Shown in pieces: positions 41,282 through 49,862 of a DNA stretch of 64,000 nt. Position numbers and translations under genes: made by a program. Source of the stretch: Halorubellus litoreus. GTDB taxonomy: Archaea > Halobacteriota > Halobacteria > Halobacteriales > Natrialbaceae. The notes below the pieces were generated by a model. The model was not told the DNA's origin, made no database searches, and was given only the letters and a program-made list of their open reading frames with translations. The first letter of the stretch is position 1. Every line of letters starts with the position of its first letter. The stretch is taken from contig NZ_JAZAQL010000006.1 in the NCBI RefSeq assembly GCF_037081675.1, positions 174,233-238,232 on the forward strand, read 5' to 3'.

Positions 41282-42582
41282 CCGACGGCGCTGGACTCGG
41301 TGCTGGACTCGACGCGACCCGGACCGGCCGATACCGGGGGGCGCTCGCGGTGGCCGCGGTCGTCGCCGCGCTCGGCGCGCTCGCCGGCACGCCCGTCCTC
41401 CTGGTCGCCGCGGTCGTCGTCGCGGTCGTCCCCGCGCTCGGACGCGCCAGCGAACCGCCCGAACCGGACGTCGTCGTCGACCGCGTCGTCCGTCCGCCGG
41501 ACCCGGCCCCAGGCGAGACGGCGACGGTCGAGTTCGCGGCGAGGAACGCGGGCGACGCGCGCCTCGCCGACGTCCGCGTCGTCGACGCACCGCCAGACGG
41601 CGTCGACGTCGTCGACGGCAGTCGCGCGCTCGCCGCCGCACTCGCACCCGACGAATCGGCGACGGCGACGTACGAGGTCGCGGTCCCCGCAGGCGAGCAC
41701 GCGTTCGACGACCCGTTCGTCGCGGTCCACGACGCGACCGGGAGCGTCGCGGTCACTGGCCGCGTCACCGTCGACGAGACGACGGTCGCGTCGACCGCAC
41801 CGCTGCCAGACGTGGAGGCGGTCACCGTCGCCCCGCCCGCGAGCGGCCGCCCCGGTCGTCGCCCGAGCGACGACGCCGGCGACGGCATCTCGTTCGACTC
41901 GCTCCGCGAGTACCGCCGCGGCGACCCGGCGGCGCGCGTCGACTGGCGGCGGTACGCCCGCACCGGCGACCTCGCGACCGTCAGGTACCGCGAGCGACGC
42001 GCGCCGACCGTGATGCTCCTCGTCGACGCCCGCGAGCGAGCGCACCTCGCAGCCGCCGCGGACGCCGAGGACGCGGAGACCGCCGAGAGCGCCATCCGCC
42101 GCGGGGTCACGGCGGCGCGTCGCATCGTCGGTGGGTTCGACCTCGCGCACGTCGGCGTCGTCGCGCTCGCACCCGAGTACCCGACGCTCGACCCGGGCGT
42201 CGGCCGCGAGCACGCCCACCGCCTGCGTGCGTTCCTCGACGCCGTCCCCGGCGTCGCCGGTGCGCCCGAACCGCTCGACGCTGACGGGCGCGACCTCGCC
42301 GCCGGCGTCCGCGCGCGCCTCCCTCGGAATGCACAAGTGTGTCTCTGCACGCCCGCGTGCGACGACGCGGTCGTCGACGCCGCGACGCACCTCGCCGCCG
42401 CCGGCCACGACGTCGGCGTCTGCAGTCCCGACCCGACCGCGCGCACCGACGCCGGCGGGCGCCTCGCCGCGCTCGAACGCCGCGCGCGCCTCCGCGCACT
42501 GCGTCGACGCGGAATCACCGTCGTCGACTGGGGCGACGAACCGCTCGCGACCGCATTCGACCGCTCAGGGTGGACGACGTGA
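41278..42582 (+). CDS. DUF58-domain protein
   Basis: A 434-residue protein. Two N-terminal helices (about 20-55), an Ig/CARDB-like region with ETATVEFAARNAGDARL, and the DUF58 core SFDSLREYRRGDPAARVDWRRYARTG with a vWA-like MLLVDARERAHL after it. In bacteria and archaea DUF58 partners MoxR AAA+ ATPases in metal insertion or protein maturation. No MoxR gene is next to it here. Confidence 0.88.
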   Translation: MTDGAGLGAGLDATRTGRYRGALAVAAVVAALGALAGTPVLLVAAVVVAVVPALGRASEPPEPDVVVDRVVRPPDPAPGETATVEFAARNAGDARLADVRVVDAPPDGVDVVDGSRALAAALAPDESATATYEVAVPAGEHAFDDPFVAVHDATGSVAVTGRVTVDETTVASTAPLPDVEAVTVAPPASGRPGRRPSDDAGDGISFDSLREYRRGDPAARVDWRRYARTGDLATVRYRERRAPTVMLLVDARERAHLAAAADAEDAETAESAIRRGVTAARRIVGGFDLAHVGVVALAPEYPTLDPGVGREHAHRLRAFLDAVPGVAGAPEPLDADGRDLAAGVRARLPRNAQVCLCTPACDDAVVDAATHLAAAGHDVGVCSPDPTARTDAGGRLAALERRARLRALRRRGITVVDWGDEPLATAFDRSGWTT

Positions 42583-43094
42583 CTCGCGACGACCCCACGG
42601 CTGCCGGCATACCACCGGGAGCGATCGCGACGCGCCCGGGCGGGGTACTCGCGGTCGGCGCAGACGCGCTCGCGGTCGCGATAGCCGCCACCGCCGCGTG
42701 GACGACCGTCGTCGCCGCCGTCGGCGCGGTCGCACACGCCACCGGCGTCCTCCAGGACCGCCCGCTGGCGCGCCGCGGTGGCTCGCTCACCTTGCTGGCC
42801 GCGACGCTCGCAGGCACCCTCACCGGGCTCGGCGACGTCGCCGTCCTCGCCGGCACCGTCCTCGTCGTCGTCGCGTACGACGCCGGCGAACGAACCGTCT
42901 CCCTCCACGCACACGCCCCAGACACCGTGACGTGGGCGCTCGAAGCGCGCCGGACCGCGTGGACGCTCAGCGTCTGCACCGTCGCCGCACTCGCCGCAAC
43001 GCTTCTGGCGACGGTTCCGACGACCGCGACCCCCGGCGGCGCGGCGCTCGCGCTCGCCGGCGGCGTCCTCGTCGCACTCTCACTGCGCGATTGA
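42579..43094 (+). CDS. DUF7519-like membrane protein
   Basis: A 171-residue protein with four or five helices (GGVLAVGADALAVAIAATAA, then LTLLAATLAGTLTGLG, VAVLAGTVLVVVAYDAG, and two near the C-terminus). GTG 42579 overlaps the DUF58 stop (GTGA), showing coupling. Matches the last small membrane protein of haloarchaeal DUF58 operons; the family number is from memory. Confidence 0.7.
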   Translation: MTRDDPTAAGIPPGAIATRPGGVLAVGADALAVAIAATAAWTTVVAAVGAVAHATGVLQDRPLARRGGSLTLLAATLAGTLTGLGDVAVLAGTVLVVVAYDAGERTVSLHAHAPDTVTWALEARRTAWTLSVCTVAALAATLLATVPTTATPGGAALALAGGVLVALSLRD

Positions 43095-43103
43095 AAGAAC
43101 GGA

Positions 43104-44024
43104 TCAGTCCGCGGGCTCGGTCGTCGCGACGTCCTCCGCGTCCGCGCGCTCGCGTCGCGGGAGCGCGTCACGGAACCGGTCGACGACCTGCCGCGCCTCC
43201 TCCAGTTCCGCGTTCCCGAACGCGCGAACGAGCGCGAGCGCCCGGCGAGCCCTCGTCCGCCGCCAGGACTGCTCGCGGTTCTCGTACGTCCTGATCGCGC
43301 GCAGGAAGTCCACCTTCGAGAACTCCGGCCAGTACGGCGCGCAGAAGAACACCGCCGCCTCGTTCCCGTTCGCGTGCCACGGCAGGAAGTTCGACGTCCG
43401 CTCGTCCCCGCCGGTGCGGATGATGAGGTCGACGTCCCGCACCGGACAGTCGTAGAGGCGGTCCTCGACGGTCGCGACGTCCACGTCGCTCGCATCGAGC
43501 TCGCCAGCGGCGACGTCGTCGACGACGCCACGCGCGGCGTGCAGGAGTTCGTTCCGGCCGCCGTACGCGAGCGCGACGTTCAACACGAACCGGTCGTACT
43601 CGCGCGTCCGCTCCTCGGCGTACCGCGCCGCCGACCGCACGCGCTCGGGGAGCATCCCGTGGTCGCCGATGACGCGCACGCACACCTCGTTGTCGTGGAC
43701 GCTCTCCGCGTCCGCGAACTCGCGGAGTTTCTCCGCGAGCAGGTCGAACAACGGCTCGAGTTCCTCGTCGGGGCGGTCGAAGTTCTCCGTCGAGAACGCG
43801 TACAGCGTCAGCTCCTCGACGCCGAGGTCCTGGCACCACGACAGGACGTCCTCGGTCGTCTGCGCGCCAGCCCGATGCCCGTCCGGCGCGTCACCGCCGC
43901 GTTGTCGGGCGTACCGACGGTTCCCGTCCTGGATGACGGCGACGTGCGTCGGCGACCCCGATATCTCACGGCGGAGCAGGTGCTCGTATCCCGCTCGAAC
44001 GCGTTCGCGAAGCCACCCTCGCAT
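43104..44024 (-). CDS. uppS: Polyprenyl diphosphate synthase (cis-prenyltransferase)
   Basis: A 306-residue enzyme that elongates a prenyl diphosphate in cis to make the lipid carrier (dolichyl type) for glycosylation. Catalytic Asp 33 in VIQDGNRRYAR, then LTLYAFSTENFDRP, LIIRTGGDERTSNFLPW and YWPEFSKVDFLRAI. A C-terminal acidic extension of about 40 residues is present. ATG 44024 lies about 30 nt from CACATATCC on the minus strand. Confidence 0.94.
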   Translation of the reverse strand: MRGWLRERVRAGYEHLLRREISGSPTHVAVIQDGNRRYARQRGGDAPDGHRAGAQTTEDVLSWCQDLGVEELTLYAFSTENFDRPDEELEPLFDLLAEKLREFADAESVHDNEVCVRVIGDHGMLPERVRSAARYAEERTREYDRFVLNVALAYGGRNELLHAARGVVDDVAAGELDASDVDVATVEDRLYDCPVRDVDLIIRTGGDERTSNFLPWHANGNEAAVFFCAPYWPEFSKVDFLRAIRTYENREQSWRRTRARRALALVRAFGNAELEEARQVVDRFRDALPRRERADAEDVATTEPAD

Positions 44025-44221
44025 CTAGTAGCATCCTATTCGACCGCGGATATGTGTCTTCTGCTTGCAGCCGACGCCGCCCGGCCCTGCCACCGCCTCG
44101 CAAGGCCGCCTTTGATTCGAATCACGGGGTTGCCCCGCCATCGAGGCCCGTGCGACCGCCCGGAACGACCCCTTACCGGCGTCTCCCGCCCGAAACAGCC
44201 GGTCGCGCGCTATCGGACAAA

Positions 44222-44228
44222 TTTATAT
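44222..44228 (+). promoter_or_regulatory. Cold-shock gene promoter
   Basis: TTTATAT within an AT-rich island is centred about 30 nt before ATG 44255. It is one of the clearest TATA boxes in the window. Confidence 0.7.
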
Positions 44229-44254
44229 GCCAGGCCGTGCTCCGTTCGACTGCA

Positions 44255-44449
44255 ATGGCGAAAGGCGAGGTTGACTTCTTCAACGACACTGGTGGCTACG
44301 GTTTCATCGATACTGACGAATCCGACGAGGACGTGTTCTTCCACATGGAAGACATCGGCGGTCCGGACCTCGAGGAGGGGCAGGAGGTCGAGTTCGACAT
44401 CGTGCAGGCCGACAAGGGCCCGCGCGCCGAGAACCTCGAGCGCCTCTAA
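44255..44449 (+). CDS. cspA: Cold-shock domain protein
   Basis: A 64-residue single cold-shock domain that binds single-stranded RNA or DNA. RNP1 appears as GGYGFI (about 13-18) and RNP2 as VFFHMED (about 27-33). Rich in acidic residues as usual for halophiles. Leaderless layout with a strong TATA. The following 240 nt hold no supportable gene. Confidence 0.95.
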   Translation: MAKGEVDFFNDTGGYGFIDTDESDEDVFFHMEDIGGPDLEEGQEVEFDIVQADKGPRAENLERL

Positions 44450-44689
44450 GTCGGTTCACCACCAGTTGCGGTAGCGGTTCCGGGCGGCGGCGGTAATCTC
44501 GTCTCCTCTCGCGAAGCGGACTACGGTTATTTTCGACGCCCCGAGCGCCTCGCGCTCGCCGGGCGTCCCGGTCCTCACGGTCGATAGCCGCGGCGTTGGC
44601 GTCGGTGGCGACCGGGACGTCCGCGTCCGTTCCGTCGCGGCGGCGCGGAATCGTGACACGTTTACTCGGCGGTCGAGAAGCGTGACGGT

Positions 44690-45097
44690 ATGAGTGAGAC
44701 GCTCGACGACGACCTCTATCGGCGGACGAAGGCGCTACTGGAACCGGGCGACGTGGACCTGAACGGCGTCGTCGTCCACACCGAGTTCGACGGGCAGGCG
44801 GACGTCCAGATGATGCAGGCGACGCTCGACGCCGCGGACGTCATCGCCGAACACAGCGGGCACGACCCGAACGACGTCTACGTCGAGAGCGGGAACGACG
44901 ACCCGAACTTCTCCTCGAACCAGCACCAGGGCCTCACCATCGACGACGAGGAGTTCGTGTGGGAGTGCCAGCAGCTCCTCCGCCAGGGGAGCTTCGACAT
45001 CGTCATGTACTATCTCGCCGAGGCCGACCACGACGCCATCGTCGCCGGCATCGAGGACCTCGGGTTCGACGCGACGGGCGTCCGCGGCGACGAGTAA
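44690..45097 (+). CDS. DUF5778 family protein
   Basis: A 135-residue haloarchaeal protein of unknown function (MSETLDDDLYRRTKALLEPG, then VQMMQATLDAADVIAEHSGHDP and DDEEFVWECQQLLRQG). Soluble alpha/beta composition without membrane or metal motifs. CGTTTAC at about 44659-44665 gives a TATA at leaderless distance. Named from memory of the family. Convergent with the PQQ-like lipoprotein. Confidence 0.8.
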   Translation: MSETLDDDLYRRTKALLEPGDVDLNGVVVHTEFDGQADVQMMQATLDAADVIAEHSGHDPNDVYVESGNDDPNFSSNQHQGLTIDDEEFVWECQQLLRQGSFDIVMYYLAEADHDAIVAGIEDLGFDATGVRGDE

Positions 45098-45154
45098 GGG
45101 GCCGGCGCCTTCTCGATTCCACTCGCGACCGTCCGGCGAGCGGCGCGTCCCGGT

Positions 45155-46534
45155 TCAGTGCAGCCGTCGGAGCGTCGCGTCCGACGACGTCGAGAACACC
45201 GCGCCGGCACCGAGCGCGGCGAGTTCGGGCCCGTCGGTGCCGACGCGCCACGCGAGATCGCCGCCCGCGGCGTCGAACGCGTACAGCGCGCGTTCCTCGG
45301 TCGACGCGTCCCCGTCGCCGTCGCCGGTGACGTAGACGGTCGAGCCGTCGGCGAGCGTGCGCCCGCTGAGGCGGCCGGGGGCGCGCGTCCGCCAGCGCTC
45401 GTCGCCGGTGTCGCGGTCGAACGCCCACAGCGTGCTCGAGACGTCCGCGGCGGCGTCGCCGCGGGTCGGCGGGTCGCTCTCGGCGACGACGACGAGTTCG
45501 GGGCCGACGACGGGGTTCGTGGTCGCGAACCGCTCGACGCCGTCCCCGATCTGTTGGCTCCAGACGACCGCGCCGGTCTCGGCGTCGAGCGCCACGACCC
45601 GGCTCCGCAGGCCCTCGAGGAACTGGTCGCCCGCGTCGGGGCGGCTCTGGACGACGTAGACGCGGTCGCCGCGGACCGCGGGCGCGAACTGGCGGACGAC
45701 CCCGCCATAGCCGTCGAGGTCGTGCAGCCACGCGCGCTCGCCGGTCCCGCGCTCTATCGCCGCGACCTTCGAGCGGGACGCGGCGTAGACGCGGTCGGCG
45801 TCGACGCTCGCGACAGGCGGACGGACGTCGGTGCGGTTCCCGGGGAGGACGCCGCGGTCAGCGGTCCACTCGACTGCCCCGGTGTCGAGGTCGTGGCTCG
45901 TGAGGACGGGTTCGCTGGCGTCGCGGACGCCGAACGTGAGCACGAGACCGTCGCGAACGGTCGGCATCGGCGCGACGCGGTCGCGCGTCCACCGCACGTC
46001 GCCGGTGTCGCGGTCGAGTACCGCGACCTCCTCGAGACAGCCGGCGACGACGGCGCCGTCGGTGACGGCGACCGCGAGCGGCGGGTCGACGCCGTACCCG
46101 CTGCCGACGTCGACGCGCGTCCGCCAGCGGACGCGGGAGCGGTCGAGGTCGACGGCGAGCACCTCGAGGCGGTCCCCCGAACTCGGCGGGACGACGTCGT
46201 TCTCCGCGTACGCGTCGCTCTCGACGGCGCGCGCGGCGTACGCGACGCCGTCCGCGACCGCCGGGAACAGGAGGTACGGCGCCTCGACCGTGCTCTCGAA
46301 CGGGTAGGCGTCGACGGACCCGGGCGCGTCCTCGGGACCGCTCGTGCTCGCGCGCCACCCCGCCCGTTGCGGGCCGCCCATGAATCCCGGCCACGCGAGG
46401 TCGCTTCGCGGGAGCGGCGAGCGGAACGCGTCGAGACAGCCGGCGGTCGCGCCACCGGCCGCGACGGCGGTGGCACCCGCCAGCGACCGGAGGACGCGTC
46501 TGCGCGAGGTCGCGGGCGAACTAGTGGAGGGCAT
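45155..46534 (-). CDS. PQQ-like beta-propeller Tat lipoprotein
   Basis: A 459-residue exported protein. The signal ATSRRRVLRSLAGATAVAAG leads to a lipobox Cys at about 33. The body shows repeated propeller blades (VLAVDLDRSRVRWRTRV, VAVLDRDTGDVRWTRD, VVALDAETGAVVWSQQ, LWAFDRDTGDERWRTR). This is a PQQ-binding-like repeat protein with unknown partner, distinct from the shorter one at 33.4 kb. ATG 46534 is chosen because it begins the Tat region; the upstream frame is not signal-like. Divergent from the heme operon. Confidence 0.85.
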   Translation of the reverse strand: MPSTSSPATSRRRVLRSLAGATAVAAGGATAGCLDAFRSPLPRSDLAWPGFMGGPQRAGWRASTSGPEDAPGSVDAYPFESTVEAPYLLFPAVADGVAYAARAVESDAYAENDVVPPSSGDRLEVLAVDLDRSRVRWRTRVDVGSGYGVDPPLAVAVTDGAVVAGCLEEVAVLDRDTGDVRWTRDRVAPMPTVRDGLVLTFGVRDASEPVLTSHDLDTGAVEWTADRGVLPGNRTDVRPPVASVDADRVYAASRSKVAAIERGTGERAWLHDLDGYGGVVRQFAPAVRGDRVYVVQSRPDAGDQFLEGLRSRVVALDAETGAVVWSQQIGDGVERFATTNPVVGPELVVVAESDPPTRGDAAADVSSTLWAFDRDTGDERWRTRAPGRLSGRTLADGSTVYVTGDGDGDASTEERALYAFDAAGGDLAWRVGTDGPELAALGAGAVFSTSSDATLRRLH

Positions 46535-46632
46535 CGCGTCGCCCGTCTCCCGCCAGCGGTACGTATCTTGTCCCTGCGGCACGGCAGGGGGCGACGAGGG
46601 CCGGGTTTTCACGGTCTCGGAAGACCCGCGTT

Positions 46633-46640
46633 CCTTATAC
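46633..46640 (+). promoter_or_regulatory. Promoter of heme operon (ahb-sirC-hemA)
   Basis: CCTTATAC is centred about 29 nt before ATG 46666. Confidence 0.65.
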
Positions 46641-46665
46641 GCTCGCGGACCCGAGCGCCTAGCAA

Positions 46666-47811
46666 ATGGGACGGGGAGACGTCGATTACGAGCTGGACGA
46701 CGTGGACCGGGCGGTCGTGAACGCGTTCCAGGGCGGGTTCCCCGTCGTGGAGCGGCCGTTCGAGTCGGCGGCGGCGGCGTTGCGCGAGCGCGCCATCGAC
46801 ATCGACGGTGACGGGTTACTGGAGCGCGTGCGGACGCTCGACGACGAAGGGGTGCTGTCGCGGTTCGGGCCGCTCGTCAATGCACAGGAGATCGGTGGGG
46901 CGGCGACGCTCGTCGCGATGCACGCGCCCGAGGAGCGGTTCGAGGAGGTCGTGGAGGCGGTGAACGCGCATCGGGAGGTCGCGCACAACTACGAGCGCGA
47001 GCATCCGCACTTGAACGTGTGGTTCGTCGTGAGCGTGGCGGACCCCGAGCGCGTCGACGAGGTGCTCGCGGCCATCGAGGACGAGACCGGCCAGGAGACG
47101 TACAACCTCCCGAAGCAGACGGAGTTCCGCGTGGAGGCGAAGTTCCTCGTCGACGGCCCCGTTCCCGAGGGCGACGTCGACCTGTCCAGTCTGGGGCCGA
47201 GTCCGGCGCCGTCGGGGCGGTCGACGTTGACGCCCGAGGAGCGCGACCTCGTGCTCGAAGTGCAAGGAGGACTACCAGTAACGTCGACGCCGTATCGCGA
47301 CGTCGCGGACGCGCTCGGCGCCGAGGTCGAGTGGGTGCTGGAGACGCTCCGTCGGTTCGAGGTCGAGGGGAAGATCCGACGCGTTGGCGTGGTGCCGAAC
47401 CACTACGCGCTCGGGTACACGGAGAACGGGATGACGGTGTGGGACGTCCCGGACGACCTCGTCGACGAGGTCGGGCCCGCGGTCGCGAGTCTCGATTTCG
47501 TCACGCACTGCTACGAGCGGCCGCGTCACGAGGGCGTGTGGCCGTACAACTTCTTCGCGATGACCCACGGACGCAGCGAGGAAGAGAGCGCCGAGCGCGT
47601 CGAGCAGGTCCGCGACGTCATGAGCGAGTACTGGGACGTCGAGGACGACGACTGGGACACGTTGTTCTCGACGCGCATCCTGAAGAAGACCGGTATCCGG
47701 CTGGACGAGCGCGCGGACGCGAACACCGACGCCGAAGTCACCAACGCCGACGCCACCGACGCCGACGCGTCGAACGACGAGGAGACGGCACCGACGGACG
47801 CGTCGAGGTGA
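46666..47811 (+). CDS. ahbB: Siroheme decarboxylase, double-domain (AhbA/AhbB type)
   Basis: A 381-residue paralogue of the protein at 10.3 kb with two Lrp/AsnC-like units. Unit 1 has DDVDRAVVNAFQGGFPVVER, SRFGPLVNAQEIGG and NYEREHPHLNVWFVV. Unit 2 (from about 185) has DLVLEVQGGLPVTSTPYRDVA, IRRVGVVPNH and CYERPRHEGVWPYNFFAM. A C-terminal tail is rich in Asp, Ala and Thr. It leads an operon with sirC and hemA, strongly tying it to siroheme-dependent heme synthesis. The A versus B label is a convention and uncertain. Confidence 0.87.
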   Translation: MGRGDVDYELDDVDRAVVNAFQGGFPVVERPFESAAAALRERAIDIDGDGLLERVRTLDDEGVLSRFGPLVNAQEIGGAATLVAMHAPEERFEEVVEAVNAHREVAHNYEREHPHLNVWFVVSVADPERVDEVLAAIEDETGQETYNLPKQTEFRVEAKFLVDGPVPEGDVDLSSLGPSPAPSGRSTLTPEERDLVLEVQGGLPVTSTPYRDVADALGAEVEWVLETLRRFEVEGKIRRVGVVPNHYALGYTENGMTVWDVPDDLVDEVGPAVASLDFVTHCYERPRHEGVWPYNFFAMTHGRSEEESAERVEQVRDVMSEYWDVEDDDWDTLFSTRILKKTGIRLDERADANTDAEVTNADATDADASNDEETAPTDASR

Positions 47812-47831
47812 CGACGATGAGACCGCGCTCG

Positions 47832-47840
47832 CAGGAGGTG
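47832..47840 (+). promoter_or_regulatory. Strong Shine-Dalgarno of sirC
   Basis: GGAGGTG lies 5 nt before ATG 47846, marking the internal gene of the operon as leadered. Confidence 0.7.
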
Positions 47841-47845
47841 CGTCG

Positions 47846-48496
47846 ATGATACCGCTCTACCACGACTTCACGGGGGAACGCGTGCTCGTCGTCGGCGGTG
47901 GGTCGGTGGGTGCGCGGAAGGCGCGGCGGTTCGCGACCGAGGCCGACGTCGTCGTGGTGTCGCCGGGGTTCGCGGACGCGGACTTCGGTGGCGCCGAGCG
48001 CGTCCGGAGCGAGGTCGTGCCCGACGACGTCCCCGGGTGGTTCGACCGCGTCGACCCGGCGCTGGCGGTGGCGGCGACCGACGACGCGGCGGTGAACGCG
48101 CGCGTCGAGAGCGAGGCCAGCGCGCGCGACGTGCTCGTGAATCGAACGGACACGCACGGCGAGCGCGACCCCGGGAGCGTCGTCGTGCCGGCGACGGTCC
48201 GGGACGACCCCGTGGTCGTCTCCGTCGCGACCGGCGGCGCCAGTCCCGCGCTCTCGAAGTACCTCCGGGAGCGCATCGAGGACGACATCGCTGGTGCGGG
48301 CGCGATGGCCGAGCTCACGGGCGCGCTGCGGGACGACCTCCAGGGTCGCGGCGTCGACCCCGAGCGGCGTCGGGATGTGGTACGTGCCGTCGTGCGGTCG
48401 CCGGACGTTTGGACAACTTTACGTACCGGTAACGCCAAGCCACGACAACTGATTGACGACGTCCTCGCGGACGTCGCACCCGAACTCGTCAAATAA
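47846..48496 (+). CDS. sirC: Precorrin-2 dehydrogenase / sirohydrochlorin ferrochelatase
   Basis: A 216-residue protein of the SirC/Met8 type. The N-terminal Rossmann motif ERVLVVGGGSVGARKARRF is at about 11-29; the dimerisation domain has VATGGASPALSKYLRERIE. It oxidises precorrin-2 to sirohydrochlorin, possibly also inserting iron. It lacks a CysG methyltransferase part. A perfect Shine-Dalgarno precedes it; its TAA overlaps the hemA ATG by one base. Confidence 0.92.
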   Translation: MIPLYHDFTGERVLVVGGGSVGARKARRFATEADVVVVSPGFADADFGGAERVRSEVVPDDVPGWFDRVDPALAVAATDDAAVNARVESEASARDVLVNRTDTHGERDPGSVVVPATVRDDPVVVSVATGGASPALSKYLRERIEDDIAGAGAMAELTGALRDDLQGRGVDPERRRDVVRAVVRSPDVWTTLRTGNAKPRQLIDDVLADVAPELVK

Positions 48497-49824
48497 TGAA
48501 GGATACAGGCGTCATCACGGGCGTTCGCGTCACTCACAGCACCGGGAGCGTCGACGACGTCGCCGCGGCGAGTACGCGCGAGCCCGCTGCGGTGCTCGGG
48601 ACGCTCGCGGCGACCGACGGCGTCGAGGAGGCGTTCGTCCTCCAGACGTGCAACCGGGCGGAAGCGTACGTCGTGACGGGCGACGTCGGCACGGGGAAGG
48701 CGGCGCTCGCGGAGTACGGCGCTGACGCGAGCGACGAGGCGCGCATCGAGATGGGCCACGAGGAGAGCCTCGAACACCTCCTGCGGGTTGCGTCGGGCCT
48801 GGATTCGCTCGTCCTCGGCGAGGACCAGGTGCTCGGGCAGGTCCGGGACGCCCTGGAGACCGCTCAGCAGGTCGGGACGGCTTCGGACGTCCTGGAGGAC
48901 GCGGTCCTGAAGGCAGTGCACGTCGGCGAGCGTGCGCGGACGGAGACGGACGTGAACGAGGGCGTCGTCTCGCTCGGGTCGGCGGCGGCCGAGCGCGTCG
49001 CCGCGGAGCGCGAACTGGAGGGCGCGACCGCGCTGGTCGTCGGCGCCGGCGAGATGGGGCTGCTGGCGGCGCGGGCGCTCGCGGACCGCGGCGTCGGCCG
49101 GCTCGTCGTCGCGAACCGAACGGTCGCGAACGCCGAGCACGTCGTCGACGAACTGGACGTGCCGACCGAGCCCGTGCCGCTGTCGGCGGTCGACACGGTC
49201 GTCTCTCGCGTGGACGTGGTCTTGTCGGCGACGTCGAGCGACGACCTCGTCGTGGACGCGAGCGCACTCGCGGACGCGGGCGACGTGACGGTCGTCGACC
49301 TCGCGCAACCCCGGGACGTCGACCCGGCGGCGGGCGACATCGAGTCGGTGACGGTGTACGACCTGGACGCGCTCGAGGACGTCACCGAGGAGACCCGCGA
49401 GAACCGCCGGGAGGCCGCCGCGGCCGTCGAGCGCATCGTGGACGCGGAGCTCGCGAACCTCCTCGAGCAGTTCAAGCGCCAGCGCGCGGACGAGGTCATC
49501 GCGGCGATGTACGAGTCCGCCGAACGCATGAAGGCTCGCGAGGTCGAGACGGCGTTGTCGAAGCTCGACCTGGACGACGAGGAGGCAGCGGTCGTGGAGT
49601 CGATGGCTGACGCGCTCGTCTCCCAGCTCCTGTCGGCGCCGACGAAGAGCCTCCGGGACGCGGCCGCGGAGGACGACTGGTCGACGATCAACACCGCACT
49701 GCAGTTGTTCGACCCGGACTTCGAGGCCGAGGGCATGCCGCCGGCGGTCGCGGCGATGCTCGCGGAGAGCGACGACGGGACGGCGAGCGAGTCGCCGCTC
49801 GGCGCGTTCACGGACGACGACTGA
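48496..49824 (+). CDS. hemA: Glutamyl-tRNA reductase
   Basis: A 442-residue enzyme that reduces Glu-tRNA to glutamate-1-semialdehyde, the committed step of tetrapyrrole synthesis. Catalytic Cys 52 in LQTCNRAEAYV; the LRVASGLDSLVLGEDQVLGQ block, NADPH-binding VVGAGEMGLLAARAL, and the C-terminal dimerisation helix follow. Length is typical. Position after sirC gives a compact tetrapyrrole operon. Confidence 0.96.
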   Translation: MKDTGVITGVRVTHSTGSVDDVAAASTREPAAVLGTLAATDGVEEAFVLQTCNRAEAYVVTGDVGTGKAALAEYGADASDEARIEMGHEESLEHLLRVASGLDSLVLGEDQVLGQVRDALETAQQVGTASDVLEDAVLKAVHVGERARTETDVNEGVVSLGSAAAERVAAERELEGATALVVGAGEMGLLAARALADRGVGRLVVANRTVANAEHVVDELDVPTEPVPLSAVDTVVSRVDVVLSATSSDDLVVDASALADAGDVTVVDLAQPRDVDPAAGDIESVTVYDLDALEDVTEETRENRREAAAAVERIVDAELANLLEQFKRQRADEVIAAMYESAERMKAREVETALSKLDLDDEEAAVVESMADALVSQLLSAPTKSLRDAAAEDDWSTINTALQLFDPDFEAEGMPPAVAAMLAESDDGTASESPLGAFTDDD

Positions 49825-49862
49825 ATCGACGGGGCGGTTCGGTGACGGTGCGTGGTTCGTTC

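Noticed and set aside
44456..44659. 67-codon reverse frame after the cold-shock gene
   Set aside because: Basic and low-complexity, unlike haloarchaeal proteins, no promoter.
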